A stretch of 64,000 nt of DNA from Catellatospora paridis (GTDB lineage: Bacteria > Actinomycetota > Actinomycetes > Mycobacteriales > Micromonosporaceae). Both the position numbers and the translations under genes were made by a program. Numbering within the stretch: position 1 is the first letter of the stretch; each line of letters starts with the position of its first letter. The notes beneath the pieces were generated by a model, which ran no database searches, had not been told where the DNA came from, and saw only the letters and a program-made list of their open reading frames with translations. The stretch lies in contig NZ_ML769312.1 of the NCBI RefSeq assembly GCF_009720365.1, positions 992,001-1,056,000 on the forward strand, read 5' to 3'. Positions 17,702 through 26,840 of this stretch are shown here, one piece after another.

Positions 17702-18991
17702 GTGGGCGGCTACGGCACCCAGGTTCTGCTGGTGCTTGTCCTTATGTTGATCAACGGAGCGCTTTCCGGCAGCGAGATGGCTCTCATCTCCCTGCGCGAG
17801 TCGCAGATCCAGCGGCTCGAGCGCTCCTCCTCGGGAGGCAAGGTGCTCGCGCGCCTTTCCCGCGACCCGAACCGGTTCCTCGCCACCATCCAGATCGGCA
17901 TCACCCTGGCCGGCTTCCTGGCCTCCGCCTTCGCGGCGACGTCGCTGGCCAAGCCGCTGGTGCCGGCTTTCGGCTTCCTGGGCTCCGCGGCTGAGCCGGC
18001 CGCCATCATCGCGGTCACCCTGGTGCTGACCTTCCTCACCCTGGTGCTGGGCGAGCTCGCGCCCAAGCGCATCGCCATGCAGCGGGCCGAGGGCTGGGCG
18101 CTGGTCGCCGCGCGGCCGCTGGACTGGATGGCCAGCGCCTCACGGCCGTTCGTGTGGCTGCTCGGCAAGGCCACCGACATGATCGTGCGGATCGCCGGGG
18201 TCGACCCGCGGGCGGGCCGGGAGGAGATCTCCGCCGAGGAGATCCGCGACCTGGTCGTGGCCCAGCGCAGCTTCACCGCCGAGCAGCGGGAGATCATCTC
18301 CGGGGCGTTCGAGATCAGCGAGCGCGACATCCGCGACATCCTGATCCCCCGCCGCGAGGTCGTCACGCTGCCCGCGGGCATGTCCGCCGAGCAGGCGCTG
18401 GGCGTGCTGGCCGAGACCGGCCACAGCCGGGCCCCGGTCGTCGGGGACGGAGACCTCGACTCGGTCGTCGGCGTGGTGCACCTGCGCGACCTGCTCGGCG
18501 CGGGCGGCCCGGTCGGCGAGCGCGCCCGCACGGCCGTGTTCCTGCCCGAGACGCTGTCCGTGTCGGACGCCATGCGCCAGCTGCGCACCCAGCGCGAGCA
18601 GTTCGCCCTGGTGGTCGACGAGCACGGCTCCATCGACGGCATCATCACCATGGAAGACCTCGTCGAAGAGGTCGTCGGCGAGATCTACGACGAGACCGAC
18701 CGGGACGTGGTCTCCGTGGTGCGCGAGGCCGACGACGTGTTCCTGGTGCCGGGCTCGTTCCCGCTGCACGACCTGCCGGACCTGGGCATCGACCTGAACC
18801 GGCTGGGCGAGATGGACTACACCACGGTCGCCGGCCTGGTGCTGGACAAGCTCGGCCACATCCCCACCAAGACCGGTGAGACGGTCAAGGTTCCCGGCTT
18901 CACCGCCGAGGTCACCGAGATCGACGGCCGCAGCATCACCCAACTCCGCCTGCGCCTGCTCCGCAACCACGACCGCCACCACGCCTCCTGA
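17702..18991 (+). CDS. CNNM/HlyC-CorC family transport protein with CBS domains
   Basis: A 429-residue membrane protein. A DUF21/CNNM transmembrane domain spans about 1-180 (first helix LLVLVLMLINGALSGSEMAL). Two CBS domains cover about 205-330 (IPRREVVTL..., and the second ending ITMEDLVEEVVGEI), and a CorC_HlyC domain closes the protein (SVVREADDVFLVPGS). The family is linked to Mg2+/Co2+ efflux. It starts with GTG at 17702. It lies alone between gnd and a repeated hairpin element. Confidence 0.9.
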   Translation: MGGYGTQVLLVLVLMLINGALSGSEMALISLRESQIQRLERSSSGGKVLARLSRDPNRFLATIQIGITLAGFLASAFAATSLAKPLVPAFGFLGSAAEPAAIIAVTLVLTFLTLVLGELAPKRIAMQRAEGWALVAARPLDWMASASRPFVWLLGKATDMIVRIAGVDPRAGREEISAEEIRDLVVAQRSFTAEQREIISGAFEISERDIRDILIPRREVVTLPAGMSAEQALGVLAETGHSRAPVVGDGDLDSVVGVVHLRDLLGAGGPVGERARTAVFLPETLSVSDAMRQLRTQREQFALVVDEHGSIDGIITMEDLVEEVVGEIYDETDRDVVSVVREADDVFLVPGSFPLHDLPDLGIDLNRLGEMDYTTVAGLVLDKLGHIPTKTGETVKVPGFTAEVTEIDGRSITQLRLRLLRNHDRHHAS

Positions 18992-19014
18992 CGCCGCTCG
19001 TCCTTGATCGCCGG

Positions 19015-19071
19015 ACTTGCCTGGCACCTGTGCGTATCTTGAACGCGCATTCGCCCAGGTGCCAGGCAAGT
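19015..19071. repeat. Hairpin repeat family A, copy 1
   Basis: Arms 19015-19030 (ACTTGCCTGGCACCTG) and 19056-19071 pair perfectly over 16 bp with a 25-nt loop. The arms and much of the loop (TGCGTATCTTG) recur at 29645-29703, so this is a dispersed repeat and not just a terminator. It follows the CNNM gene stop by 23 bp. Confidence 0.8.
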
Positions 19072-19122
19072 CGACGGATCTTGGACGCGGTTAGGTTGCG
19101 GCCGGCTACTACAACGGTCGCC

Positions 19123-20013
19123 ATGACAGACGTGATCAGTGTGGCGGCACTGCGGGCGCACATCGGACGGCTGACCGCGTACGGTCCACGCCACCGCGGC
19201 GACGGCCGAGCCGTGTCCGCCGCACTCGACCACATCACGGGCTGCCTGGCCGGTTACGGGTACGAGGTCGTGCGGGAGCCGTACGGCGACGCACTTCATG
19301 AGGTCAACCTGCTCGCCGAGCGGGCCGGCACCGGCACGGCTCCGGTGCTGGAGGTCGGCGCGCACTGGGACAGCGTCGCCGGCAGCCCGGGCGCCGACGA
19401 CAACGCCAGCGGCGTGGCCGGGCTGCTGGAGATCGCCCGGCTCTGCGCGGCGGAGCCGCCCGCGCCGCGTACCGTGCGGTTCTGCTTCTTCGGCGGCGAG
19501 GAGCACGATCCGGAACCGTGCAACGGCAGCCGGGCCCACGTCGCCCGGCTCGACGCCGCGGGCGCCGACGTGGAAGGGATCATCGTCCTGGAGATGATCG
19601 GCTACCGCGACCTGCGCCCCGGCTCGCAGACCTTTCCCGACGCCGACGGGCAGGCCGGCCCCGAACTCACCGGCCCGCATCGCGCCGACTTCATCGCCGC
19701 CGTCGGCAACGTCGAGGCCGCCGCTTACCTGGCCGCCATCGGCGACGGCGGGGCGGCCCAGGTTCCACCGCTGCCGGTCCTGGCGGTGCCGTTGCCGTCC
19801 GAGCACGACGCCCACGGTTCCCGCAGCGATCATCAGCCCTACTGGGCCGGCGGGCGGCTCGGCGTGATGGTCACCGACACCGCGGAGTTCCGCAACCCCC
19901 ACTACCACCGGCCGACCGACACGCTCGACACCCTCGACCTGGACTTCGCCGCGCAGGTGACACAGTCCGTCGCCAGCGCCGTGCGCACCCTGGCGCATCG
20001 ACCTGCCGAGTGA
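19123..20013 (+). CDS. M28-family zinc aminopeptidase-like protein
   Basis: A 296-residue protein with the M28 peptidase fold. Metal-binding motifs are VGAHWDSVAG (His, Asp), GADDNASG (bridging Asp), FGGEEHDP (catalytic and ligand Glu) and a C-terminal HYHRPTDTLDTLD (His). No signal peptide is visible from the ATG at 19123, so it may act in the cytosol, unlike most M28 enzymes. An earlier in-frame ATG at 19030 lies inside the repeated hairpin and is unlikely. The LEMIGYRD segment corresponds to the usual metal-ligand region. Confidence 0.82.
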   Translation: MTDVISVAALRAHIGRLTAYGPRHRGDGRAVSAALDHITGCLAGYGYEVVREPYGDALHEVNLLAERAGTGTAPVLEVGAHWDSVAGSPGADDNASGVAGLLEIARLCAAEPPAPRTVRFCFFGGEEHDPEPCNGSRAHVARLDAAGADVEGIIVLEMIGYRDLRPGSQTFPDADGQAGPELTGPHRADFIAAVGNVEAAAYLAAIGDGGAAQVPPLPVLAVPLPSEHDAHGSRSDHQPYWAGGRLGVMVTDTAEFRNPHYHRPTDTLDTLDLDFAAQVTQSVASAVRTLAHRPAE

Positions 20014-20058
20014 CGGCGGGCCGGCGGCCACCGCGAGTAGCGGGCGCTGTCCGCGAGC

Positions 20059-20622
20059 TCAGCGCGGGGTTGTCGGATCGGGCACGAACGCGGGGCCGTG
20101 ACCGGGCACGATCAGCACCGGGTTCAGCGCGAGCACCCGCGCGCGGGACGCCGACAGCGCGACGCCGTCCGTGGCGAACGGGTCCTTCGGCGGCCCTTCG
20201 GCGTGCCACCACACGTGGGTGAGCGCGACCAGTCCGTCGGCGGTGTCGACCAGCGTGGTGATGTCCTCGGCGGTGTGCCCGGGGGTGCGGATGAGCCGGA
20301 TCGCGTCGGAGAGCGCGAAGCCCTCCGCGTCCCGGCTGACCCACTGGTCGTCCACGTAGTAGGCCCAGTGGTCGTGGTAGCGGGCGTTGCGGAACAGCGC
20401 CGCGTTGATGGTGTGGTCCGGATGGTGGTGGCTGAAGATCACATCCGTGACGTCGTCGGGGTCGACGCCGAGGTCGGCCAGCGGGCCGAGGATCTGCTGC
20501 CGGTCCGCGACCATGCCGGGATCGACCACCACGGTGGTGTCCCCGTCCCGCAGCAATGCGACCGTGCTGGCCACTCGATCACCGACATACCCCGCGTTGA
20601 GCACCCACAGCTGCGCCGCCAT
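20059..20622 (-). CDS. Metallo-beta-lactamase fold hydrolase
   Basis: A 187-residue protein with the signature FSHHHPDHTINAALF (HxHxDH), the third ligand TPGHTAEDI and a C-terminal VPGHGP. Size and order resemble MBLAC1-like hydrolases, which cleave thioesters or phosphodiesters; the substrate is unknown. The ATG at 20622 is chosen; a GTG two codons upstream (20628) is also possible. The gene is convergent with the M28 peptidase gene. Confidence 0.8.
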   Translation of the reverse strand: MAAQLWVLNAGYVGDRVASTVALLRDGDTTVVVDPGMVADRQQILGPLADLGVDPDDVTDVIFSHHHPDHTINAALFRNARYHDHWAYYVDDQWVSRDAEGFALSDAIRLIRTPGHTAEDITTLVDTADGLVALTHVWWHAEGPPKDPFATDGVALSASRARVLALNPVLIVPGHGPAFVPDPTTPR

Positions 20623-20661
20623 ACCCACACGCTACCGACCATCGCGTCGCCGCGCGGCCCG

Positions 20662-20726
20662 CTGCAGTTTCGGGGAAACTGCACGAACCATGGGCCCGAT
20701 TGCTGCAGTTTCCCCGATAGTGCACC
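20662..20726. repeat. Hairpin repeat family B, two facing copies
   Basis: CTGCAGTTTCGGGGAAACTG (from 20662) and CTGCAGTTTCCCCGATAGTG (from 20703) flank a short spacer. TCGGGGAAACTGCA (20670-20683) pairs with TGCAGTTTCCCCGA (20704-20717), making a 14-bp stem. The first copy also folds on itself. A related sequence occurs at 3636. It lies just after the stop of the minus-strand SDR gene and should act as its terminator. Confidence 0.7.
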
Positions 20727-20748
20727 CGCCGGTCGTGGGCGGGGCGGG

Positions 20749-21519
20749 TCAGCCGGCGAAGGAGTGGCGGATGAGGGAACCGCCGTCGACGACGAGGGTC
20801 TGGCCGGTCATCCAGGAGGAGGTCTGGCCCGCCAGGAAGACCACCGCGCTCGCGATGTCCGCGGGCTCGCCGATGCGGCCGAGCGGGGTGTGCTGGTTGA
20901 TCAGCTCCTCGTTGTTCTCCCACAGGGCCTGGGCGAGCTTGGTGCGTACGATGCCGGGCGCGATGCCGTTGACGCGCACCTTGGGGGCCAGCTCGGCGGC
21001 GAACTGCCGGGTCAGGTGGATGACGGCGGCCTTGGTGGCGTTGTAGTAGCCGATGCCCATCTCGGTGGCCAGGCCGCCGACGGAGGCGATGTTGACGATC
21101 GCGCCGCCGTCGGCCGCCATCGAGGCGTGCCAGACGGCCTGCGTCCACAGCACGATGGACAGCTGGTTGACCTGCACGGTCTTCTCCGCGCGGGAGACAT
21201 CGAGATCGACCATGGGGCCGAAGTACGGGTTGGTGCCGGCGTTGTTGACGAGCACGTCGACGGATCCGAACTCGGCCACGGCGGCGGCGACGCAGGCGTC
21301 GGCCTGCTCTTTCTCCCCCACGTGCGCGGCCTTGGCGAGGAAGCCGACCTTCGGGTACGCCGCGCGGAACTCCTCGGCGACCGCGTCCAGCGCATCCTGC
21401 CGCCGGGAGGTCAGCACGACGTTGCAGCCCTCGGCGGCCAGCGCGGCCGCGGTGGCCTTGCCGATGCCGCGGGAGGCGCCGGTGACCAGCGCGGTACGAC
21501 CTTCCAGACCTGTGCGCAC
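20749..21519 (-). CDS. SDR-family oxidoreductase (FabG/3-oxoacyl reductase-like)
   Basis: A 256-residue classical SDR: TGASRGIG at the N-terminus, NNAGTN, catalytic Ser in NIASVGG and YYNATK (Tyr and Lys), and a C-terminal VVDGG typical of FabG-like enzymes. It is divergent from the acyl-CoA dehydrogenase gene, and the shared 185-bp region carries two TetR-type operators. A role in acyl chain or steroid-like beta-oxidation is likely from context. Confidence 0.87.
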   Translation of the reverse strand: MRTGLEGRTALVTGASRGIGKATAAALAAEGCNVVLTSRRQDALDAVAEEFRAAYPKVGFLAKAAHVGEKEQADACVAAAVAEFGSVDVLVNNAGTNPYFGPMVDLDVSRAEKTVQVNQLSIVLWTQAVWHASMAADGGAIVNIASVGGLATEMGIGYYNATKAAVIHLTRQFAAELAPKVRVNGIAPGIVRTKLAQALWENNEELINQHTPLGRIGEPADIASAVVFLAGQTSSWMTGQTLVVDGGSLIRHSFAG

Positions 21520-21579
21520 AGCTTCGCCCCTTGTCAGTCCTTGATGTTGCAGTCGATGTGCGCATACCTTAGCGATCCG

Positions 21580-21593
21580 ACCGACCGGTCGGT
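21580..21593. promoter_or_regulatory. TetR-type operator ACCGACCGGTCGGT
   Basis: A perfect 14-bp palindrome lies between the divergent SDR and acyl-CoA dehydrogenase genes. It resembles the binding sites of lipid-metabolism TetR regulators. The TetR gene two genes downstream is the obvious candidate binder. Confidence 0.65.
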
Positions 21594-21612
21594 AGGGTTG
21601 GTGACAGGCTAC

Positions 21613-21630
21613 ATACCAACCGGTCGGTAT
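21613..21630. promoter_or_regulatory. Second TetR-type operator ATACCAACCGGTCGGTAT
   Basis: An 18-bp palindrome with one mismatched pair, about 33 bp centre to centre from the first operator and 75 bp before the dehydrogenase start. It shares the core ACCGGTCGGT with the site at 21580. Confidence 0.65.
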
Positions 21631-21704
21631 TGACGGGGCGAGGCGGGACGCGCTTGGATGGGCACCCTGGACGGCGGCTGGTCCGCCACGGCGAGAGGGT
21701 GGGC

Positions 21705-23519
21705 ATGAGCCACTACCGGAGCAACCTTCGTGACCTGCGGTTCAACCTGTTCGAGGTGTTCGGCCTCGGCGACAAGCTGGGCACGGGACGCTTCGCCGAC
21801 CTGGACACCGACACCGTCGAGCACATGCTCGCCGAGGTGGAGCGGCTGTCGGTCGGGCCGATCGCGGCGTCGTACGCCGACGTGGACCGCAACCCGCCGG
21901 TCTACGACCCGCAGACCCACTCGGTCACCATGCCCGACAGCTTCCGCCGCTCCTACCAGGCGTGGATGGACGCCGAGTGGTGGCGGCTGGACATGCCCGC
22001 CGAGGCGGGTGGCGTGGTCGCCCCGCGCGCGCTGTGGTGGGCGCTGATCGAGCTGGTCCAGGGCGCGCAGGCGCCGGTGTACATGTACGGCGGCGGCCCC
22101 GGCTTCGGCGGCCTGCTGCACCGCATGGGCACCCCGCCGCAGCAGCGCGTCGCGGAGATCATGATCGAGCGCCAGTGGGGCGCGACGATGGTGCTCACCG
22201 AGCCGGACGCGGGCTCCGACGTCGGCGCGGGCCGCACCCGGGCCGTGCCGCAGGCCGACGGCTCGTGGCACCTCGAGGGCGTCAAGCGTTTCATCACCTC
22301 GGGCGAGCACGACCTGAGCGAGAACATCATGCACTTCGTGCTGGCCCGGCCGGTGGGCACGCCCGGCGCGGGCGGGCCGGGCACCAAGGGGCTGTCCATG
22401 TTCCTGGTGCCGAAGTTCCACTTCGACCACGAGTCCGGCCAGCTCGGCGAGCGCAACGGCGTGTACGCGACCAACGTCGAGAAGAAGATGGGCCTGAAGG
22501 TGTCCAGCACCTGCGAGCTGACCTTCGGCCAGCACGGCGTCCCGGCGAAGGGCTGGCTGGTCGGCGAGGTGCACGACGGCATCGCGCAGATGTTCAAGGT
22601 GATCGAGTCGGCGCGCATGCAGGTCGGCGTGAAGGCGATCGCGACGCTGTCGACCGGCTACCTCAACGCCCTCGACTACGCCCGGCAGCGGGTGCAGGGC
22701 CCGGACCTGACCCGCGCGGCGGACAAGACCGCGCCGCGGGTCACCATCGACCGGCACCCCGACGTGCGGCGCATCCTCATGCTGCAGAAGGCGTACGCCG
22801 AAGGCCTGCGCGCCACCTACCTCTACACCGCCGGCTGGCTGGACCGCGACCACGCGCAGGGCGCGAACGTCAACGACCTGCTGCTGCCGATCGTCAAGGG
22901 CGTCGGTTCGGAGCGCTCCTACGAGATGCTGGCCCTGTCGCTGCAGACCCTGGGCGGCTCGGGTTACCTGCAGGACTACCCGATGGAGCAGTACCTCCGG
23001 GACACGAAGATCGACACGCTGTACGAGGGCACCACCGCGATCCAGGGCCAGGACTTCTTCTTCCGCAAGATCGCGCGGGACCGGTCGGTGGCCCTGGACC
23101 TGCTCGTCGGCGAGATGGAGGAGTTCCTCGACGCCAACGAGTCCACGGATGAACTGAAGCTGGAGTGCGAGTCGCTGCGCGAGGCGATCGCGGACGTGCG
23201 CGGCATGGTGGCGACCATGTTCGGCTGGCAGAAGGCGGCGGGTGACGACGTCACCGAGGTCTACAAGGTCGGCCAGAACACCACGCGCCTGCTGATGAGC
23301 GTCGGCGACCTGGTGATCGGCTGGCTGCTGGTCCGCCAGGCCGCCGTCGCGCTGGCCGCGCTGGACGGCGCTTCCGGCGACGACGTGGGCTTCTACCAGG
23401 GCAAGCTCGCCGTGGCGCGGTTCTTCGCGCGTACCGTGCTCCCGGAGCTGACCGCGCGCCGCCGGGTGCTGGAGGCGACCGACAACGCGCTGATGGAGAT
23501 CCCGGATGGGGCGTTCTAA
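21705..23519 (+). CDS. Large acyl-CoA dehydrogenase (FadE5-like)
   Basis: A 604-residue flavoprotein, longer than the usual 380-residue acyl-CoA dehydrogenases. The N-terminus [20 protein letters not shown] matches the extended actinobacterial FadE5-type. FAD/substrate segments include [15 protein letters not shown] and the catalytic-domain motif [24 protein letters not shown] region near 425-445, with [12 protein letters not shown] after it. It oxidises acyl-CoA to enoyl-CoA. The ATG at 21705 follows GAGAGGG; an in-frame upstream start would overlap the operator. The TetR start overlaps its end by 14 bp. Confidence 0.9.
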   Translation: MSHYRSNLRDLRFNLFEVFGLGDKLGTGRFADLDTDTVEHMLAEVERLSVGPIAASYADVDRNPPVYDPQTHSVTMPDSFRRSYQAWMDAEWWRLDMPAEAGGVVAPRALWWALIELVQGAQAPVYMYGGGPGFGGLLHRMGTPPQQRVAEIMIERQWGATMVLTEPDAGSDVGAGRTRAVPQADGSWHLEGVKRFITSGEHDLSENIMHFVLARPVGTPGAGGPGTKGLSMFLVPKFHFDHESGQLGERNGVYATNVEKKMGLKVSSTCELTFGQHGVPAKGWLVGEVHDGIAQMFKVIESARMQVGVKAIATLSTGYLNALDYARQRVQGPDLTRAADKTAPRVTIDRHPDVRRILMLQKAYAEGLRATYLYTAGWLDRDHAQGANVNDLLLPIVKGVGSERSYEMLALSLQTLGGSGYLQDYPMEQYLRDTKIDTLYEGTTAIQGQDFFFRKIARDRSVALDLLVGEMEEFLDANESTDELKLECESLREAIADVRGMVATMFGWQKAAGDDVTEVYKVGQNTTRLLMSVGDLVIGWLLVRQAAVALAALDGASGDDVGFYQGKLAVARFFARTVLPELTARRRVLEATDNALMEIPDGAF

Positions 23520-24105
23520 GACCGAGGGCGCGGCCGGGGTGCGCGAGCGCATCCTGGCCGCGGCCTGCGAGCTGTTCGCCGAGCAGGGGTACGACGCGAC
23601 GTCGGTGCAGCAGGTCGTCGACCGCGCCGGCGTCACCAAGGGCGGCCTGTACCACTACTTCGGGGCCAAGGAGGACCTGCTCGTCGAGATGTACCGGGCG
23701 ATCTTCAGCGAGCGGCTCACGGCGCTGGACACGATCCTGGCCCAGGGCCGGGATCCGGAGTGGACGCTGCGGGCGATCATCGACGACATCGTGGTGGGCA
23801 CGGCGGCGATGCGGCAGGAGTCGGCGGCCGTGTCCCGCGAACTGGCCACCATGGACAGCGGGCGCACCCAGCGCCTGCAGGCCGACTGGCGCCGCTACCA
23901 GGAGGCGGTGCGAAGCCTGATCCGGCAGGCGCAGCAGGACGGGGCGTTCAGCCCCGTCGCCTCCCCAGAGGTGGTCTCCTGGTCCATCTTCGGGGTGACG
24001 AACTCGCTGCACACCTGGTTCCGCCCCGACGGCCCCAAGCCGGCCGAGACGATCGCCCGCGAGCTCGCGGACTTCGTGCTGGCCGGGTTGAAGACATCGT
24101 CCTGA
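23506..24105 (+). CDS. TetR-family transcriptional regulator
   Basis: A 199-residue regulator with an N-terminal TetR helix-turn-helix ([20 protein letters not shown], then [17 protein letters not shown]) and an all-helical ligand domain. It overlaps the acyl-CoA dehydrogenase gene by 14 bp, so it is translated from the same message. It most likely represses the dehydrogenase/SDR divergon through the two operators at 21580 and 21613, with an acyl-CoA-type ligand (inference). Confidence 0.9.
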   Translation: MGRSKTEGAAGVRERILAAACELFAEQGYDATSVQQVVDRAGVTKGGLYHYFGAKEDLLVEMYRAIFSERLTALDTILAQGRDPEWTLRAIIDDIVVGTAAMRQESAAVSRELATMDSGRTQRLQADWRRYQEAVRSLIRQAQQDGAFSPVASPEVVSWSIFGVTNSLHTWFRPDGPKPAETIARELADFVLAGLKTSS

Positions 24106-24193
24106 TCGGACGCGAGCGCCGCCCTGGGCCGGGCCTCTCTCCTCACGTATGGTTGTTCCCTCAACCGTCCCCAGCCCACAAGGTCTTCCGCCC

Positions 24194-25420
24194 ATGCTGA
24201 CCAGCCCGACCGTGCCCGGGGCCGAGCTCGCACCGGACGACGGCCCCCGCCAGAACCTCGGCGCCCTGCTGCGGCACGTCCACCTGTCCGGTCCGCTGTC
24301 GCGCGCCGAGCTGGCCGAGCGGATGAGCCTCAACCGCAGCACGATCATGGGGCTGACCACCCGGCTCAGCGCCGCCGGGCTGGTGCGTGAGCGGCGGCCC
24401 ACCGCCGCCGGCCGGTCCGGACGGCCCTCGCTGGTGGTCACCCCCGCCGCGGACCGGGTGTACGTGCTCGCGTTCGATGTCGCCGTGGACCGCCTGGTCG
24501 TAGCGCGGGTGGCACTCGGCGGCGAGATCCTGGAACGCCGGGTCGCCGCCCGTTCGCGCTCCGGCCCCGACCTGGACGCCGTCGTCGGTGTGCTGGCCGA
24601 GTTCGGCCGGGATCTGCACCGCGGCGCGCCTGCGGATGCGATCTGCGCGGGGGTCGGCGCGTCCTACTGCGGCATGATCCGCCCCGGCGACGGCATGGTC
24701 CGCTACGGTCCCTACCTGGGCTGGGTCGACCAGGCGTTCGGCGCGGAACTCGGCGAGCAGCTCGGACTCGGCTTGCCGGTCGCGGTCGGCAACGAGGCCC
24801 ACCTGGGGGCGCTGGCCGAGCACGGGCGGGGCGCGGGCGTCGGCGTGCAGAACCTCATCTACCTGCACGGCGACGTCGGCGTAGGCGGCGGCATCATCGT
24901 CGGCGGCGAGGTGCTCGACGGGGAGGCCGGGTACGGCTGCGAGGTCGGGCACATGCTGGTCAACCCGCATGACGGGCGGCCCTGCTCGTGCGGTGCGCGC
25001 GGCTGTCTGGAGGCCGAGGCCGGCGAGCGGGCGCTGCTGTCCGAAGCGGGACGGCCGGACAGCCTGATCGGGCACGACGCGGTGCGCGCCGTCGTGGCCG
25101 ATGCGCAGCGCGGCGATCCCGCCGCCCAGCGGGCCGTGGCCCGGATCGGCGACTGGCTCGGCATCGGCGTCGCGAACCTGATCAACCTGTTCAACCCCGG
25201 CGTGCTGATCTTCGGCGGCATGATGCGCGACGTGTACCTGGGCGCAGAACCGCAGATCCGCAGCCGGATCGAGCGTAACGTGCTGCCGGTGTCGCGGGAG
25301 CGGGTGCGGCTGTCCGCCGCGGCGCTCGGCGACGACACCACCCTGCTGGGCGCGGCCGAGCTGGCCTTCGCCGAGCTGCTGGGCAATCCGCTCGGGGTGA
25401 TGGCGCAGGCCGGGACATGA
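24194..25420 (+). CDS. ROK-family transcriptional regulator (NagC/XylR type)
   Basis: A 408-residue protein. An N-terminal winged helix-turn-helix (SRAELAERMSLNRSTIMGLT) is followed by a sugar-kinase-like ROK domain with VGVGGGIIVGGEVLDGEAGY and the zinc motif CSCGARGCLEAEAG (C-x-C-G-x-x-G-C-x-E). Such proteins bind sugars or sugar phosphates and control glycan use. The ATG at 24194 is preferred; an ATG at 24149 adds 15 residues without domain content. The operator-like palindromes at 5105 and 26747 would suit a ROK regulator. Confidence 0.87.
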   Translation: MLTSPTVPGAELAPDDGPRQNLGALLRHVHLSGPLSRAELAERMSLNRSTIMGLTTRLSAAGLVRERRPTAAGRSGRPSLVVTPAADRVYVLAFDVAVDRLVVARVALGGEILERRVAARSRSGPDLDAVVGVLAEFGRDLHRGAPADAICAGVGASYCGMIRPGDGMVRYGPYLGWVDQAFGAELGEQLGLGLPVAVGNEAHLGALAEHGRGAGVGVQNLIYLHGDVGVGGGIIVGGEVLDGEAGYGCEVGHMLVNPHDGRPCSCGARGCLEAEAGERALLSEAGRPDSLIGHDAVRAVVADAQRGDPAAQRAVARIGDWLGIGVANLINLFNPGVLIFGGMMRDVYLGAEPQIRSRIERNVLPVSRERVRLSAAALGDDTTLLGAAELAFAELLGNPLGVMAQAGT

Positions 25421-25478
25421 GAGCCGGCCGCCCCTGACCCAGGCGGCGCCGTGACCGGGCTGGTTACCCGTCGTGCGT

Positions 25479-26447
25479 TCAGCGATGGACCGCCGAGGCA
25501 TCGGCACCGTTGGCCTCGACCTGGACGATCGAAGTCTCGGCCTTCTCGATGGCGGGCGTGCGGTTCGCGGGCATCCAGCCGGGCCGGTGCTGGGCGACCA
25601 CCTTCAGAGCGACGATTACGCAGGCCATGTAGGTGAGGTCACCGCCTAGCAGGATCAGTGTCGAGCCGAGGGTCGCGTCCGCGGCGGTGGTGGTGTCAGC
25701 GATGTCCAGACCACCGGTGGCGGCCGTGGCGACGAAGGCGAACAGGTTGGTCGCGGCGTGTGCGGCGATGGACACCTCGAGACCTCCGGTCCGGATGACC
25801 AGCAGGGCCCAGATGACGCCCCCGACGAACAGGGCCACGAAACCGGACCAGGTGCCGATTCCGTGGAGCAAGGTGAACGCAAGCGCTGAGCCGAGGATGC
25901 CGACCCACCGGTGGTACGCCCCGAGGGCTTGCAGGACGAAGCCGCGGGTGGCGTACTCCTCACCGGCGGCCTGCAGCGGAACCAGGACGACGAGCAGGAC
26001 CGCGAGCCCGAGGAACCGCCACGGGTCGATCGTCAGCCGCAGGTCGGCAAGGCTGCCGTAGACCGACACCAACGCCACGATGACCAGGACCGCCACGACG
26101 GCGGCCAGGCACCCGCACACGGCGAACCACCGCCAGCGCAGGCGACCGACCACCGAGTGCAGCATCCCCGCCGGCCGTCGTTGCACCAGTCGCGCGACAC
26201 CGAGGGTGACCGGGAGGAGCAGGGCGATAGACGCCAGCGCCAGAAGGTTGTCGACGAGTGGACTGCCGATAGACGCACCGTCGTCGATGTTTCCGCCGAG
26301 CGCCCACGTCACGGCGAGCGCGATGACCACCAGCCCACACACCGCCGTGGCGGCGACCAACGCTGCGGCCAGCACGGCGGCAAGTGGTGTCCACCACCGA
26401 TGAAAGCCCAGTCGCGCCAAGCGCTCGTAGGTCAGCTCCTCGTGCAC
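25479..26447 (-). CDS. CPBP-family intramembrane glutamic protease (CAAX/Abi type)
   Basis: A 322-residue membrane protein with about eight hydrophobic segments. The CPBP motifs are present: GEEYATRGFVLQAL (EExxxR), FTLLHGIGTW (His) and IAAHAATNLFAF (HxxxN). Homologues cleave prenylated proteins, self-immunity targets or membrane regulators; the target here is unknown. It starts with GTG at 26447 and is divergent from the chitinase gene. Confidence 0.85.
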   Translation of the reverse strand: MHEELTYERLARLGFHRWWTPLAAVLAAALVAATAVCGLVVIALAVTWALGGNIDDGASIGSPLVDNLLALASIALLLPVTLGVARLVQRRPAGMLHSVVGRLRWRWFAVCGCLAAVVAVLVIVALVSVYGSLADLRLTIDPWRFLGLAVLLVVLVPLQAAGEEYATRGFVLQALGAYHRWVGILGSALAFTLLHGIGTWSGFVALFVGGVIWALLVIRTGGLEVSIAAHAATNLFAFVATAATGGLDIADTTTAADATLGSTLILLGGDLTYMACVIVALKVVAQHRPGWMPANRTPAIEKAETSIVQVEANGADASAVHR

Positions 26448-26840
26448 CGTCGTAGCCTAGACGACCGAGCCTCGAGTCGATGGCCGTCATCGCGCAACGA
26501 CGATCTCCGGCGGACGTCGCTCCGTCCACATCAGACAGCAACGGTGCGGAACGGCCACGCGGGCACCGGGCTTTCACGATTCGCGGCGGAACAGCCCAGC
26601 GAGTAGGCGGCATTCGGGCTCGTTCGCATCGGACTGCGCCACACCGTCCACAAGCCGGGCGAGCACCTTCGCAGCCGGCCCTACCGCACCGCCAGGCGCG
26701 ACCGCGGATCGCCACAGTCACCGCACAGGGCACAAACGCATGACTATTAGGAAGCTTTATTTATTGATACTCTTCTCCGTGAGCGCTCTCTCACCTGTCA
26801 TCGACGATCCGCCGGCACCGCGCCGCGGAGAGGAGTCCCC
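26448..26840. other. Intergenic region upstream of chitinase
   Basis: About 390 bp between the divergent CPBP and chitinase starts. It becomes AT-rich near 26741-26775 (TTTATTTATTGATACT), the likely chitinase promoter area. I see no gene in it. Confidence 0.5.
26747..26763. promoter_or_regulatory. Candidate operator before chitinase (degenerate TTAnGAAnCTTTnTTnA)
   Basis: TTAGGAAGCTTTATTTA matches 12 of 17 positions of the palindrome at 5105. Family palindromes of this form commonly precede chitinase and other glycan-degrading genes in actinomycetes (general knowledge). Confidence 0.4.

Noticed and set aside
19030-19122. An upstream ATG extension of the M28 peptidase
   Set aside because: The extra residues are encoded by the repeated hairpin and spacer; ATG 19123 fits the fold.
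26480-26743. An 87-codon frame before the chitinase
   Set aside because: Composition is Arg/Ala-rich, no motif or ribosome site, and it ends in the promoter region.
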